A stretch of 64,000 nucleotides of DNA from an uncultured Eubacteriales bacterium (GTDB taxonomy: Bacteria; Bacillota; Clostridia; Oscillospirales; UBA644). The stretch lies in NCBI GenBank assembly GCA_905207625.1, contig CAJLLT010000010.1, forward strand, positions 1 to 64,000. The letters are read 5' to 3'. This document shows positions 1 through 9,103 of this stretch, in pieces; positions within the stretch are counted from its first letter, which is position 1, and each line of letters begins with the position of its first letter. Under the pieces are notes generated by a model. That model was not told the origin of the DNA. It did not search any database and saw nothing but the letters and a program-made list of their open reading frames with translations. The position numbers and the translations under genes were made by a program.

Positions 1-232
1 ACCGGGATGGACGCACCTCTGGTGCACCAGTTGTCACGCCAGTGGCACAGCTGGGTAGCTACGTGCGGAAGGGATAAACGCTGAAAGCATCTAAGCGTGA
101 AACCCACCTCAAGAAAAGATATCCCATGACGCAAGTCAGTAAGACCCCACGAAGACTACGTGGTAATAGGTCAGAGATGTAAGCACGGTGACGTGTTCAG
201 TCGACTGATACTAATAGGTCGAGGGCTTGACC
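1..232 (+). rRNA. 23S ribosomal RNA, 3' end (partial)
   Basis: The window opens inside the conserved 3' domain of 23S rRNA. The blocks around 60-110 (gggataaacgctgaaagcat) and 205-232 (ctgatactaataggtcgagg, then the terminal cttgacc) are the standard 3'-terminal sequences of bacterial large-subunit RNA. The 5' part lies outside the window. A 5S gene follows on the same strand after a spacer of about 165 bases with no tRNA, so this is the end of a 16S-23S-5S operon. The exact 3' end is estimated from the conserved terminal helix. Confidence 0.97.
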
Positions 233-396
233 TGAATCGCAGAAGGCGATGCAGGTTACTTAGATTCAATGGATAGAAGAACTTTTACTTGAACAGAGAT
301 TGTAAAAGGCTAAGAGGACTTAAGCACAAGAAATGAGTGTTATTCGGTTTTGAAGGTACGACCTTCAAGGGAGTGAAAGCTCCTTAAAAGAGGAAA

Positions 397-514
397 GTCG
401 GTGTTTATGACGGCGAGGATCCACCCGTTCCCATTCCGAACACGGTAGTTAAGCTCACCGGTGCCGAAGATACTTGGATGGCAACGTCCCGGGAAAATAG
501 GTCAATGCCGACAC
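397..514 (+). rRNA. 5S ribosomal RNA
   Basis: About 117 bases hold the hallmark 5S internal block (ccacccgttcccattccgaa, then cacggtagttaagc). The ends (gtcggtgtt and aatgccgac) can pair to form helix I. The gene lies directly downstream of 23S and is followed by a terminator. End positions are within two or three bases. Confidence 0.96.
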
Positions 515-516
515 AA

Positions 517-550
517 AGAGAGAAGATTTATGTCTTCTCTCTTTTTTGTT
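517..550 (+). terminator. Intrinsic terminator of the rRNA operon
   Basis: A perfect inverted repeat (agagagaaga and tcttctctct) flanks a short loop and is followed by a run of T (ttttttgtt). It starts three bases after the 5S RNA and ends the rRNA transcript. Confidence 0.9.
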
Positions 551-636
551 ATATTTACCGGTTTTAATTCTGTTGTCACTTTGTATGTGTTTATTTTGGA
601 AATTTATCCTGATAGTACAATAATTGTTTAGAAGTA

Positions 637-665
637 TTGACAAATTGTACTGAATAATGTATAAT
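637..665 (+). promoter_or_regulatory. Sigma-A promoter for the DUF4838 lipoprotein gene
   Basis: TTGACA at 637-642 and TATAAT at 660-665 are separated by exactly 17 bases, a full consensus match. The 5' leader to the GTG start is about 40 bases and holds the ribosome site agagagg. Confidence 0.88.
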
Positions 666-711
666 ATAACGGTAAATATGTGATTGCCGCGAGGCAAAGA
701 GAGGACCACCG

Positions 712-2580
712 GTGAAGAAAAATTTATTGTTTTTGATCGTGACTTTGTTACTGTCTCTGCTGTTATTCTCAGCATGCTCACCTAAAAATGACACAATAAG
801 TCTTATTGTTGACGGCAAGAGTGACTATGTTATTATCCGGGGAGAAAATGCCTCAGCTACGGAGATTAATGCTGCCAATGAGTTGCAGAGTTTTCTCAGG
901 CAGATTTCCGGTTGTGAGATTCCGGTGAAGACAGATGCTGAAGCTCCTGTTGACAAAGAAATAGTCGTGGGAAAAACGAACCGTGAGGACAGCGATGAAG
1001 GTAGCGCCGATCACTCTGCTTTGGGAGACGATGGATACTGTCTTCATGTTACAGGCGATAAGTTCTTTATTTCCGGTGGAGAAAGGGCCGGTACTCTTTA
1101 CGGTGTGTATTCCTACCTCGAAGATTACCTTGGGGTCAAGTGGTATGCGCCCGGATGCCAGGTTATCCCCGAGACAAAAAGTATTTCTGTTCCCTCAGAC
1201 CTGAAAAAAAGCTATACCCCTAAAATTACGATAAGGGATTCATACTGGTACAGTACCGGCTATGATATCGGCTGGTCCGCATTCAATAAACAGAACGTTG
1301 ATACTTTCGGGAAGTCTCTCGTTGATGAATCGGATCCCGGCAGTTCGTTTGCTTCATTCGGCGGTATAATGTGTCCCGAACTGGCTCATTCATTCAACAG
1401 ACTCTGTTCTTATTGGGTTTACGGCGCAGAGCACCCGGAGTATTTTGCCCTTAATGAGGACGGGAAGCGTCAGGGGGGTACCGACGGAAATTTATGCCTG
1501 ACCAATCCCGATGTTCTTGCTATTGTTACCGAAAACGTTCTGAAATATATTGAGGAAAATCCCGGGCAGAAGGTTGTTACTGTTTCCCAGGATGACAATG
1601 GCGTCTGGTGCCACTGCGATAACTGTATGAAGGTTATTGAAGAGGAGGGAAGCGTTTCGGGGCCGAATATCCGGTTTGTCAATGCTGTCGCTCGTGCGGT
1701 CGCCGAAAAATATCCCGACGTTACCATAAGCACACTTGCATATATTTATTCAACGCATCCCTGCAAAACCGCTCCGGAAGAAAATGTCATGGTTGTTTTG
1801 TGTTCTTCTCACGCCTGCTTTTCTCATCCGTTTGAAGAGTGCCAGTATAACGCATGGACCCGTGACGGCTCTACGTATTCCTTCGTAGAAGATCTTGTGG
1901 GTTGGGGTAAGCTTACCGACAATATATATGTCTGGGACTATGACATCTGCTTCAGACATTACCTGGCTCCGTTTGCAAATTTTGACACCCTTCAGCCCAA
2001 CGTTCAGTTCATGGCGGAGAACGGGGTTTCCGGACTCCGTGCACAGGGTGATCACCATAACGACAAATCTCCTGAATTCGGCGAACTCAAGTCTTATCTT
2101 CTCGCAAAGCTTATGTGGGATCCCTATATTGACTATGATGCGGAAATGAAGGGTTTTCTTAAAGCTTATTACGGTGATGGTTGGGAGAATATCTATAATT
2201 ACATCCAACTTACGACCGAAGCTACGAAAGATGTTCATCTCTGCTGCATCAGTATGGATATTCCCGACATGATGCATATGACAATTGAACAGACCAGGTA
2301 TGCCGATAAGCTCTGGGATGCGGCGGAAGAAGCCGTTGCTGACGATGCCGTCCGGCTTGAAAGGGTTCAGAGATCACGTATTTCCTTTGAATTCTGGAAA
2401 CTCGGAACAATGAAATATATTCAGACTGAATATTTTGAAAAGAAGATAGAACTTTTCAATGACCTGATAAAGCACGGCATATGGTATCCCCATGAGTCCA
2501 GTGAAAAAATCGGTCCTGTGGACGGAGTTGATTATCCTGAAGGAATGATCCCGGTTTCCACTGATGTTGACAGATGGTAA
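712..2580 (+). CDS. DUF4838 domain lipoprotein, probable glycan-acting protein
   Basis: 622 residues from a GTG start preceded by agagagg. The N-terminus is a lipoprotein signal: KK, a hydrophobic run, then the lipobox LFSAC with the lipidated cysteine near residue 22, so the protein should be membrane-anchored and face outward. Residues about 35-160 resemble the N-terminal beta/alpha domain that precedes GH20 and GH67-type catalytic domains (the segment TLYGVYSYLEDYLGVKWYAPG is typical). The remainder matches the DUF4838 type, including the Cys-rich CHCDNCMKVIEEEG stretch near residue 305. DUF4838 proteins are usually found with glycoside hydrolases; no reaction is established here. It is followed after 12 bases by a second lipoprotein gene and then a fucosidase, which suggests host- or plant-glycan use. 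The family call is from recognition, not a search. Confidence 0.78.
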   Translation: MKKNLLFLIVTLLLSLLLFSACSPKNDTISLIVDGKSDYVIIRGENASATEINAANELQSFLRQISGCEIPVKTDAEAPVDKEIVVGKTNREDSDEGSADHSALGDDGYCLHVTGDKFFISGGERAGTLYGVYSYLEDYLGVKWYAPGCQVIPETKSISVPSDLKKSYTPKITIRDSYWYSTGYDIGWSAFNKQNVDTFGKSLVDESDPGSSFASFGGIMCPELAHSFNRLCSYWVYGAEHPEYFALNEDGKRQGGTDGNLCLTNPDVLAIVTENVLKYIEENPGQKVVTVSQDDNGVWCHCDNCMKVIEEEGSVSGPNIRFVNAVARAVAEKYPDVTISTLAYIYSTHPCKTAPEENVMVVLCSSHACFSHPFEECQYNAWTRDGSTYSFVEDLVGWGKLTDNIYVWDYDICFRHYLAPFANFDTLQPNVQFMAENGVSGLRAQGDHHNDKSPEFGELKSYLLAKLMWDPYIDYDAEMKGFLKAYYGDGWENIYNYIQLTTEATKDVHLCCISMDIPDMMHMTIEQTRYADKLWDAAEEAVADDAVRLERVQRSRISFEFWKLGTMKYIQTEYFEKKIELFNDLIKHGIWYPHESSEKIGPVDGVDYPEGMIPVSTDVDRW

Positions 2581-2592
2581 AGGAGAACGGAA

Positions 2593-4005
2593 ATGAAGAA
2601 TAAGATCGTTATTGTTTTATTGTCTGTCGTCCTCTGCCTTTCCGTATTCGCCGGCTGTAAGACTGAACAGGGCAATGAAATCAAGACCAATACTTATGAT
2701 GTAACCTGGCAGGATGCAAAATGCGGAAAGATCGACAAGTTTGATTATACCTTTGTCGGCGGTCCCTCCGCGGAGCAGTTTGTTGAAAATCTTGATACCC
2801 ATCTGGCGGCTGTTGATTATACCGGTTTTACCATGCTTCAACTGAAGTGCAGTGACGGAAAATATTTTGCGCAGAAGGTTGAGCCCATACTTAAGGAACA
2901 CGGATATACCGCCTCTGTTGTGGACAGCCGGATAACTGACATTATTAAAAAGCGCCCGGAAACGGATGAAATCTACAAAACCGTAGAGCGCATTGTCAAG
3001 GAATATGAAGGATGCTCGACTCTGACTACGTGGGACATTGCGGATGGTGCGTTCGAAAGTGAATTTGACGTACTCGGAGTTATTGTTGATGCTTTCCGCA
3101 GGTATGACCCTTCAAGAAAGACCAATATAAACATACTTCCCAATTATATGTTCAGTGCTTCATATGGCGGCAACGGCGGAAATGAAGCGTATGAGGCATA
3201 TGTAAAGAAGTTCATGGAGGTGGTCAGACCCTCCTATCTGAGTGTTTTCCATTACGATGTCACTTTTTCCTGGGAACGCGACGGAATCAACAATGTTCAT
3301 CACATGATAGACAGGGATTCTCCGGAACTGACCCGCATAAATAACTATGAAATAATCCGCAAGTATGCCAAAGAATATGACACAGACATCCGTTTTGTTG
3401 TCCAGTTCTCCCTTCTCCAGGGTAATGCAAGACTTGATTCAAGGCGCCTGAGATATATTTACAATCTTGCGGCTGCCTACGGGGCAAAACAGATATGTGT
3501 TTTCGCATACTATGATGGAGGTGCTGCGGCAGATACCTCTGTTGTCGGTACTGATTGGAACATTCAATCAAAAACGGAAATTCTCAGTGAGGCAAATCCG
3601 GATATGCTGTCCCTTATGAGCGCTGTTTCCGGGAAAACAGTCAGCGAGATTTTCCATTTCAATCCCGATGCCGCAAACTGTTTTGCAGTAAAATATACCG
3701 GATACGGTGATCTCGGAAATAATGTAACTGTGGATACGGAAAACGATTCAAACAGATCGATGATCACATTCTATACCGACGGTTCTTTCCTCATCACGGA
3801 TACGAGAATGTGGTATAATCCCCAGAAGACTTCTCAGAGGTATTCTCAGCTTAAATTCAGCAACCTGACTCTTGAGTGGTTCGATACCGAGACCGGTGAA
3901 TGGCTTCCGGCAGAGAAATGCAAAAGGATGAAGCTTTCAAAAGAAGGGGAGTATACTTTGAAAATGGAAACAGCGGAAAGCTTTATTTTCAGAGTTGCAA
4001 AGTGA
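2593..4005 (+). CDS. Hypothetical lipoprotein, possible TIM-barrel glycan-binding or hydrolase protein
   Basis: 470 residues with ribosome site aaggagaacgg before ATG. A lipoprotein signal ends in VFAGC (cysteine near residue 21). The body alternates predicted strands and helices, with phrases such as YLSVFHYDVTF and AAYGAKQICVFAYYD, as expected for a TIM barrel related to glycoside hydrolase families that act on beta-galactosides. No catalytic pair could be fixed by eye. Residues 350-470 read as a C-terminal beta domain (ending ESFIFRV), a common arrangement in such enzymes. It lies 12 bases after the DUF4838 gene, so the two are almost surely co-transcribed and may act on the same surface glycan. 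Function is inferred from context only. Confidence 0.6.
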   Translation: MKNKIVIVLLSVVLCLSVFAGCKTEQGNEIKTNTYDVTWQDAKCGKIDKFDYTFVGGPSAEQFVENLDTHLAAVDYTGFTMLQLKCSDGKYFAQKVEPILKEHGYTASVVDSRITDIIKKRPETDEIYKTVERIVKEYEGCSTLTTWDIADGAFESEFDVLGVIVDAFRRYDPSRKTNINILPNYMFSASYGGNGGNEAYEAYVKKFMEVVRPSYLSVFHYDVTFSWERDGINNVHHMIDRDSPELTRINNYEIIRKYAKEYDTDIRFVVQFSLLQGNARLDSRRLRYIYNLAAAYGAKQICVFAYYDGGAAADTSVVGTDWNIQSKTEILSEANPDMLSLMSAVSGKTVSEIFHFNPDAANCFAVKYTGYGDLGNNVTVDTENDSNRSMITFYTDGSFLITDTRMWYNPQKTSQRYSQLKFSNLTLEWFDTETGEWLPAEKCKRMKLSKEGEYTLKMETAESFIFRVAK

Positions 4006-4021
4006 TTAAAGACTGAATATT

Positions 4022-4057
4022 TTACGGCGGCGATCGTGCTATGTCACGGTCGCCGTC
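4022..4057 (+). terminator. Stem-loop after the lipoprotein pair
   Basis: acggcggcgatcgtg and cacggtcgccgt form an imperfect stem with a short loop. The T-run is weak, so this is a possible rather than strong terminator. It overlaps the upstream edge of the fucosidase promoter. Confidence 0.45.
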
Positions 4058-4086
4058 TTGACAAAAAAGAAAATATTTAGTATAAT
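4058..4086 (+). promoter_or_regulatory. Sigma-A promoter for the fucosidase gene
   Basis: TTGACA at 4058-4063 and TATAAT at 4081-4086 with a 17-base spacer. The fucosidase start is 39 bases downstream, so this gene has its own promoter even though it lies in the same block as the lipoproteins. Confidence 0.88.
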
Positions 4087-4124
4087 TATTCCGTAGTTCG
4101 GCTAAAAAAATCAAGGAGAGATTT

Positions 4125-5504
4125 ATGGGAAAATTTGTTCTTCACGATTACTGGAAATGGTTCCCTGAGAGCCGTTTCGGTATGTTTATACATTGGGGAC
4201 CGTATTCGATCTTCGGACACGGTGAGCAGGCGCTCCTGCGTGAACATATGGATCAGAAAGAGTATGCCAAAGCGGCATGTGAATGGAACCCTGAGCATTA
4301 TGACCCGAAGGTGTGGGCTTCCGTTGCCAAAAAGGCGGGAATGAAATATGCCTGCATGACTACCCGCCATCACGATGGATACTGCATGTGGGACACAGCT
4401 TATACTGACTACAGCAGCGCAAAGCAGGCGCCCAAACGTGACTTTATCCGTGAGTTCGTAGATGCGTTCCGTGCCGAGGGGTTGCGTGTCGGACTTTACT
4501 ATTCAATAATGGACTGGCGCATCCCGGCGGAATTTGAAGGGGCAAAAAGGAACCCCGAGGGATATGCAAAGTTCAGGGAATACATACATAATCAGGTCTG
4601 TGAGCTTCTTACCAATTACGGCCGGATCGACCACTTTTTCTTTGACGGAATGTGGGGCGAAACTTCTGAAGATATCGATGCGGTAGGACTTATTGAAAAA
4701 ATGAGGAAACTTCAGCCGCATATTCTCATAAACAACCGTCTTGATTCCGGCGACGGTGATAATTCCACCGACGGCGGTGCGGGGGCGGGCGGATCAGATA
4801 CCCTCGGTGATTTCGGTACCCCCGAACATGAAATAGTCCCGGATGAAAACCGACTCTGGGAATCGAACCAGGTAACGACCTGGCGACTTTGGGGATACAG
4901 TCTGGGTGAACGTTGGAGACCTGCGGATTATCTGCTGGATATGCTTTGTGAGTGCGCCGAAAAGGGCGGAAACAAGGGCGGAAATCTTCTTCTGAATGTC
5001 GGTCCTCAGCCTGACGGTCAGCTGCCTCCTGAGTATGTGCAACGCGCGCTGAAAATAGGGCAGTGGCTCGATGTTCACGGGGAGTGTATATACGGTACCG
5101 ACGGCGGAAACCTTACAGAATTCGTGACCAGAGGCAGACAGACCACAAAGGGAAACAATCTCTACCTTATCATCCGTTTCTGGGACGGTAAGCCGGAGCT
5201 TATACTCAGAGACCTTATAACACCGGTCAAAAAGGTAACGCTTCTTACAACGGGACAGGATCTTGACTTCGATTTTGACAAGGATCAGGCGAAGCTGACC
5301 ATAAAAGGTCTTCCGGCTGAGAGCCCGACGAGACTTTTCCCGGTTATAAGAATTGAATGTGTTTCCAAACCTGAGACAAACCGTTGGGGCCACCAGAGGC
5401 TCTGGGAGGGCGGAGATGACCTTCTTCATATTGCGGAATGGGCGCGCCAGCGCGGCGAAGGTTTTGCCGCAGACGGCAGTGAATATATACCCGAGAAAAG
5501 ATAA
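4125..5504 (+). CDS. Alpha-L-fucosidase, glycoside hydrolase family 29
   Basis: 459 residues, ATG preceded by aaggagag. It removes terminal alpha-L-fucose by a retaining mechanism. Family marks: WFPESRFGMFIHWG at residues 12-25, the active-site TTRHHDG near 79-85, and the catalytic nucleophile aspartate in FFFDGMW (about D174). GGNLLLNVGPQPDG near 285 is the usual end of the GH29 barrel, followed by a small beta domain. There is no signal peptide, so the enzyme is cytoplasmic and would act on imported fucosylated oligosaccharides, unlike the two upstream lipoproteins. The acid/base residue is not obvious by eye, as is usual for GH29. Length is normal for the compact members of the family. Confidence 0.93.
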   Translation: MGKFVLHDYWKWFPESRFGMFIHWGPYSIFGHGEQALLREHMDQKEYAKAACEWNPEHYDPKVWASVAKKAGMKYACMTTRHHDGYCMWDTAYTDYSSAKQAPKRDFIREFVDAFRAEGLRVGLYYSIMDWRIPAEFEGAKRNPEGYAKFREYIHNQVCELLTNYGRIDHFFFDGMWGETSEDIDAVGLIEKMRKLQPHILINNRLDSGDGDNSTDGGAGAGGSDTLGDFGTPEHEIVPDENRLWESNQVTTWRLWGYSLGERWRPADYLLDMLCECAEKGGNKGGNLLLNVGPQPDGQLPPEYVQRALKIGQWLDVHGECIYGTDGGNLTEFVTRGRQTTKGNNLYLIIRFWDGKPELILRDLITPVKKVTLLTTGQDLDFDFDKDQAKLTIKGLPAESPTRLFPVIRIECVSKPETNRWGHQRLWEGGDDLLHIAEWARQRGEGFAADGSEYIPEKR

Positions 5505-5542
5505 CATTGTCATATATTCGGAACTGTAAAAATGAATAAAAA

Positions 5543-5567
5543 CGGGAGAAGTCTTCTGACTTCTCCT
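5543..5567 (+). terminator. Terminator of the fucosidase gene
   Basis: gggagaagtc and gacttctcc form a hairpin 40 bases after the fucosidase stop. The T-rich stretch gcttgattt follows loosely. Confidence 0.6.
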
Positions 5568-5580
5568 GCTTGATTTATAA

Positions 5581-5609
5581 AAGCCTGCCGGGATAGCTCC
5601 GGCAGGCTT
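5581..5609 (-). terminator. Terminator of the DUF1846/htpG transcript
   Basis: aagcctgccgg and ccggcaggctt form a perfect stem. On the minus strand it is followed by a T-containing tail. It sits 6 bases past the DUF1846 stop and separates two convergent genes. Confidence 0.75.
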
Positions 5610-5614
5610 GAATA

Positions 5615-7105
5615 CTATTGCTTATGGTAAAGCTTCTTTGTCTGATACTGGGGTTCGGACGTCACCCGGATACCGAGTTTCCGGTAAATGTCATCATCTA
5701 CCTGGGGCAGTATAACAGTGGAATGGGCTTCACAGTTTTTCAGTTCCGAAAGCTTATCGAATGCTTTGCGGGCGTTTTCGTTCGTCAGTGCGCTTATGGA
5801 AAGAGCAATGAGTACTTCATCGGAGTGCAGTCGGGGGTTGTGATTGCCCAATTTCTGTATTTTGAGCTTCTGTATGGGTTCGATCACTTCCGGAGGGATA
5901 AGATGTGTGCTCTTCGGGATTCCGGCAAGGGTCTTGACCGCATTGAGAAGTGCTGCGGAAGACGGACCGAGAAGGGCTGAAGTTTTTCCGGTGACAAGTC
6001 TGCCGTCGTTGAGTTCTATTGCGACAGCGGGTTGTCCGCCGGTAGCCCCTGATTTTTCCAGAGCCTTGGAAACTACATGCCTGTCCGCAACCGAAATGCC
6101 CGCCTGGCGCATCAGCATTTCTATTTTGTGTATCGCTTCTTCCTTGCCTTTACCTTTGCAGTAGTCGCACTTTGCGGAGTAATATCTTCTGATTATTTCA
6201 TCGTTTGCCGCACGGCATACCGCGGCGTCGTCAACAATACAGTATCCTGCCATATTGACACCCATGTCCGTGGGAGATTTGTACGGAACTTCTCCGTATA
6301 TTTTCTCAAATATAGCGGCCAGAACGGGGAAGACCTCCACGTCTCTGTTGTAGTTGACGGTGGTAATTCCGTAGGCTTCAAGGTGATACGGGTCGATCAT
6401 GTTCACATCGTTGAGATCGGCCGTTGCGGCCTCATAGGCGAGGTTTACAGGGTGTTTGAGGGGAATATTCCATATGGGAAATGTTTCGAACTTCGCATAT
6501 CCCGCTTTTATGCCCCGGAGGTTCTCATGATACAGCTGGGAAAGACAGGTTGCAATCTTTCCGCTTCCCGGTCCGGGTGCAGTGACCACGACAAGAGGAT
6601 GGGTCGTTTCGACGTATTCGTTTTTGCCGTACCCGTCTTTGCTGACTATAAGAGGAACGTTAAAGGGGTAGCCCTCGATCACATAGTGAATATAGACCTT
6701 TATTCCGAGTTTTTCAAGTTTTTCTTTAAAAGCCATCGCTGCGGGCTGACCGGTGAACTGGGATATTACAACGCTTCCGACGAACAGTCCGAAGGCACGG
6801 AAAGCATCAATAAGTCTCAATACGTCCGCATCGTATGTAATGCCGAGATCCCGCCGCATTTTACGGTTTTCAATGTCCCCGGCGTTGATGACGATCACTA
6901 TCTCGACGTCATTTGCCAGGGCTTTCAGCATCCGGAGTTTGCTGTCCGGCTGGAATCCTGGAAGGACCCTGGACGCATGGTAGTCGTCGAAGAGTTTCCC
7001 TCCGAATTCGAGGTACAGTTTTCCGCCGAATTCGTGGATCCGTTTTGCTATCTGTTCAGATTGTTTCCGGATGTAAAGGTCGTTGTCAAATCCCACAGTA
7101 TTCAT
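5615..7105 (-). CDS. DUF1846 (UPF0371) family protein
   Basis: 496 residues, the usual length of the family. The start MNTVGFDNDLYIRKQSEQI and the segment FGGKLFDDYHASRVLPGF are characteristic. Family members with known structures have a Rossmann-like N-terminal part and a C-terminal domain; their biochemical role is unsettled. A Gly-rich TAPGPGSGK near residues 174-182 looks like a nucleotide- or phosphate-binding loop, and a Cys pair (CDYCKGKGK) lies near 313. It begins 46 bases after the htpG stop on the same strand and shares the terminator at 5581-5609, so the two are probably one transcript. Its ribosome site is weak (ggacag). Antisense ORFs over this gene are shadows. Confidence 0.88.
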   Translation of the reverse strand: MNTVGFDNDLYIRKQSEQIAKRIHEFGGKLYLEFGGKLFDDYHASRVLPGFQPDSKLRMLKALANDVEIVIVINAGDIENRKMRRDLGITYDADVLRLIDAFRAFGLFVGSVVISQFTGQPAAMAFKEKLEKLGIKVYIHYVIEGYPFNVPLIVSKDGYGKNEYVETTHPLVVVTAPGPGSGKIATCLSQLYHENLRGIKAGYAKFETFPIWNIPLKHPVNLAYEAATADLNDVNMIDPYHLEAYGITTVNYNRDVEVFPVLAAIFEKIYGEVPYKSPTDMGVNMAGYCIVDDAAVCRAANDEIIRRYYSAKCDYCKGKGKEEAIHKIEMLMRQAGISVADRHVVSKALEKSGATGGQPAVAIELNDGRLVTGKTSALLGPSSAALLNAVKTLAGIPKSTHLIPPEVIEPIQKLKIQKLGNHNPRLHSDEVLIALSISALTNENARKAFDKLSELKNCEAHSTVILPQVDDDIYRKLGIRVTSEPQYQTKKLYHKQ

Positions 7106-7151
7106 GTTCAGTCTGTCCGCATCACGGCGGATCTACCCCCAAATATTTTAA

Positions 7152-9011
7152 TCAGTTGATCTTGCCGAGAAGCTTGCAGCTTTCCGAGATAAACGCCGAC
7201 AGCTCGTCCGCGGTAAGTTTTCTCTGCCCGAGAAGTGCGAGAGTATATACCTGTTTTGCCAGAGCTTTTGTTGTCTCATCACCGGGGTCCCGCTGCTCCA
7301 GTTTTTTCACAAGTTCATTTGCTGTGTTCAGTACCAGAGAGGCGTCCTTTGTCATGTCCGGTAATGTCCCGTCACCGTTAACAACGGCGTACATTTTCAT
7401 CATATCGGCAAAGCGTCTTGACTCCTCCGAAAGAGTGAGGACCGCCGGGGTATTTTCATCCTTGAGTTCCACAAGTTCAACCTTGAGTTCTCCGTTTGAC
7501 GAGACCTCTCTGAACAGTTTTTCAAGTGTTTCGTTCTTTGCCGCGTCCCCGCCGCTTTTAATATCATCAACTCCCGCGTCCGCACGAAGGAATTTAACCT
7601 CGGATTCGGACTGCTCAAGTTTTGAAATAAACTGGGTATCAACGATATTGTCGAGGACAAGCACCGATATTCCCTGGGCCTTCAGCATATTCACATATAT
7701 TGCCTGCTGTTCGGGATCGGTGGTGTAGTACACTGTTTTTCTTCCCGACTTTTCAAGATATTCCTTAAGGGTAACGTGGGTCTTCTCCACGGTTCTGAAA
7801 AGTATGGCATCCTTCGTCCGCTCGTAGAACTTACCGTCACGGATGCACGCATATTCAATGAACGGCTTTATGTCGTCCCAGAATTTTTCGTATTTTTCCC
7901 TGTCTGTATTGAAAAGTGAGTTCAGTTTGTCACTGATCTTTTTTACTATATGCGCGGATATTTTTTTTACATACTCGGAATTCTGCAGGTAGCTTCTGGA
8001 TACATTCAGGGGAAGTTCAGGGCAATCAAGAACGCCTCTCAGCATAAGCAGAAAGTCCGGAACGACTTCTTTTATGTTGTCCGCCACAAAAACACGGTTA
8101 TAGTAAAGCTTTATTTGCCCGTCAAAATTGTCATAGTTGCTGTTGAGACGGGGGAAATAGAAAATACCTTTGAAATTCAGCGGGTAGTCCGCATTGATAT
8201 GGACGTGAAACAGGGGCTCTCTGAAATCCTTGAAAACCTTACGGTAGAATTCGTTGTATTCCTCATCGGTGCATTCCGATGGGTTCTTGGTCCACAGCGG
8301 TACGGTGTCATTGATCGGTTCAGGTTCCCGGACAACCGTTACCTCGTTTCCGTTTTCGTCCTTCTCTTTTTTCTCTTCGGGCTTCTCGCCAACGACCTGC
8401 AGGTAAATGGAATAGGGCATGAAACTGCAGTATTCCTCAAGCACTGCCGCTATCTTTTCCTTTGAAAGGTACTCCTGCTCATCGTCGTTTATATACATGA
8501 CCACTTCCGTACCCCGGTCGGTCTTGTCGCAGTCTGTCATGCTGAACTCTCCGTCTTCGGAGCAGTCCCACAACACTGCGGGGGCGTCGGTATAGGATCT
8601 TGTGCGGATGCAGACTCTGTCTGCAACCATGAACGATGAGTAAAAACCAAGACCGAAATGACCGATTATACCGTCATCTCCCTTGCCGCTGTCGTATTTC
8701 TCCACAAAGTCCAGGGCACCGGAAAGGGCGATCTGATTTATGTATTTCTTTATCTCGTCAACGGTCATGCCGATGCCGTTGTCGGTGACGGTAAGGGTCT
8801 TTTTGTCCTTGTCAATAATAACTTTGATCTCCGACGGTCTGTCGTCGTCTTTAGCCTGTCCGATGGCTACAAGGTGTCTGTATTTTGTTATTGCATCGGA
8901 TGCGTTGGAAACGATCTCGCGCAAAAATATATCTTTCTCGGAATAAAGCCAGCGCTTTATTATGGGGAAGATGTGCTGGGTCTGAACGGATATACCGCCT
9001 TTTTCTTCCAT
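7152..9011 (-). CDS. htpG: Chaperone protein HtpG (bacterial Hsp90)
   Basis: 619 residues, normal for HtpG. The N-terminal GHKL ATPase domain shows REIVSNASDA (31-40), DNGIGM (77-82) and GHFGLGFYS (117-125), the three nucleotide-binding motifs. The middle domain contains the usual YYNRVFVADN and the LNVSRSYLQ segment that carries the catalytic-loop arginine. The C-terminal dimerisation region is present. It is a cytoplasmic ATP-driven chaperone for late folding of client proteins. The ATG has a good ribosome site (aggag), and a consensus promoter lies 40 bases upstream. Confidence 0.97.
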   Translation of the reverse strand: MEEKGGISVQTQHIFPIIKRWLYSEKDIFLREIVSNASDAITKYRHLVAIGQAKDDDRPSEIKVIIDKDKKTLTVTDNGIGMTVDEIKKYINQIALSGALDFVEKYDSGKGDDGIIGHFGLGFYSSFMVADRVCIRTRSYTDAPAVLWDCSEDGEFSMTDCDKTDRGTEVVMYINDDEQEYLSKEKIAAVLEEYCSFMPYSIYLQVVGEKPEEKKEKDENGNEVTVVREPEPINDTVPLWTKNPSECTDEEYNEFYRKVFKDFREPLFHVHINADYPLNFKGIFYFPRLNSNYDNFDGQIKLYYNRVFVADNIKEVVPDFLLMLRGVLDCPELPLNVSRSYLQNSEYVKKISAHIVKKISDKLNSLFNTDREKYEKFWDDIKPFIEYACIRDGKFYERTKDAILFRTVEKTHVTLKEYLEKSGRKTVYYTTDPEQQAIYVNMLKAQGISVLVLDNIVDTQFISKLEQSESEVKFLRADAGVDDIKSGGDAAKNETLEKLFREVSSNGELKVELVELKDENTPAVLTLSEESRRFADMMKMYAVVNGDGTLPDMTKDASLVLNTANELVKKLEQRDPGDETTKALAKQVYTLALLGQRKLTADELSAFISESCKLLGKIN

Positions 9012-9051
9012 TTTTCAACAACTCCTGTTCCGATTTTTTATACCAGAAAAA

Positions 9052-9080
9052 ATTATACCATTATTCCCGCCCGATGTCAA
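9052..9080 (-). promoter_or_regulatory. Sigma-A promoter for htpG
   Basis: Read on the minus strand: TTGACA (9080-9075), 17-base spacer, TATAAT (9057-9052). No CIRCE-like inverted repeat (TTAGCACTC type) was seen, so there is no sign of HrcA control. Confidence 0.87.
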
Positions 9081-9103
9081 GGTTTAAGTTCCAAAATTCA
9101 TAT

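Noticed and set aside
1750..2277. 175-codon minus-strand ORF in the DUF4838 gene
   Set aside because: Antisense shadow; composition and lack of start signals argue against a gene.
6077..7159. 360-codon plus-strand ORF over the DUF1846 gene
   Set aside because: Antisense shadow of a clearly recognised gene.
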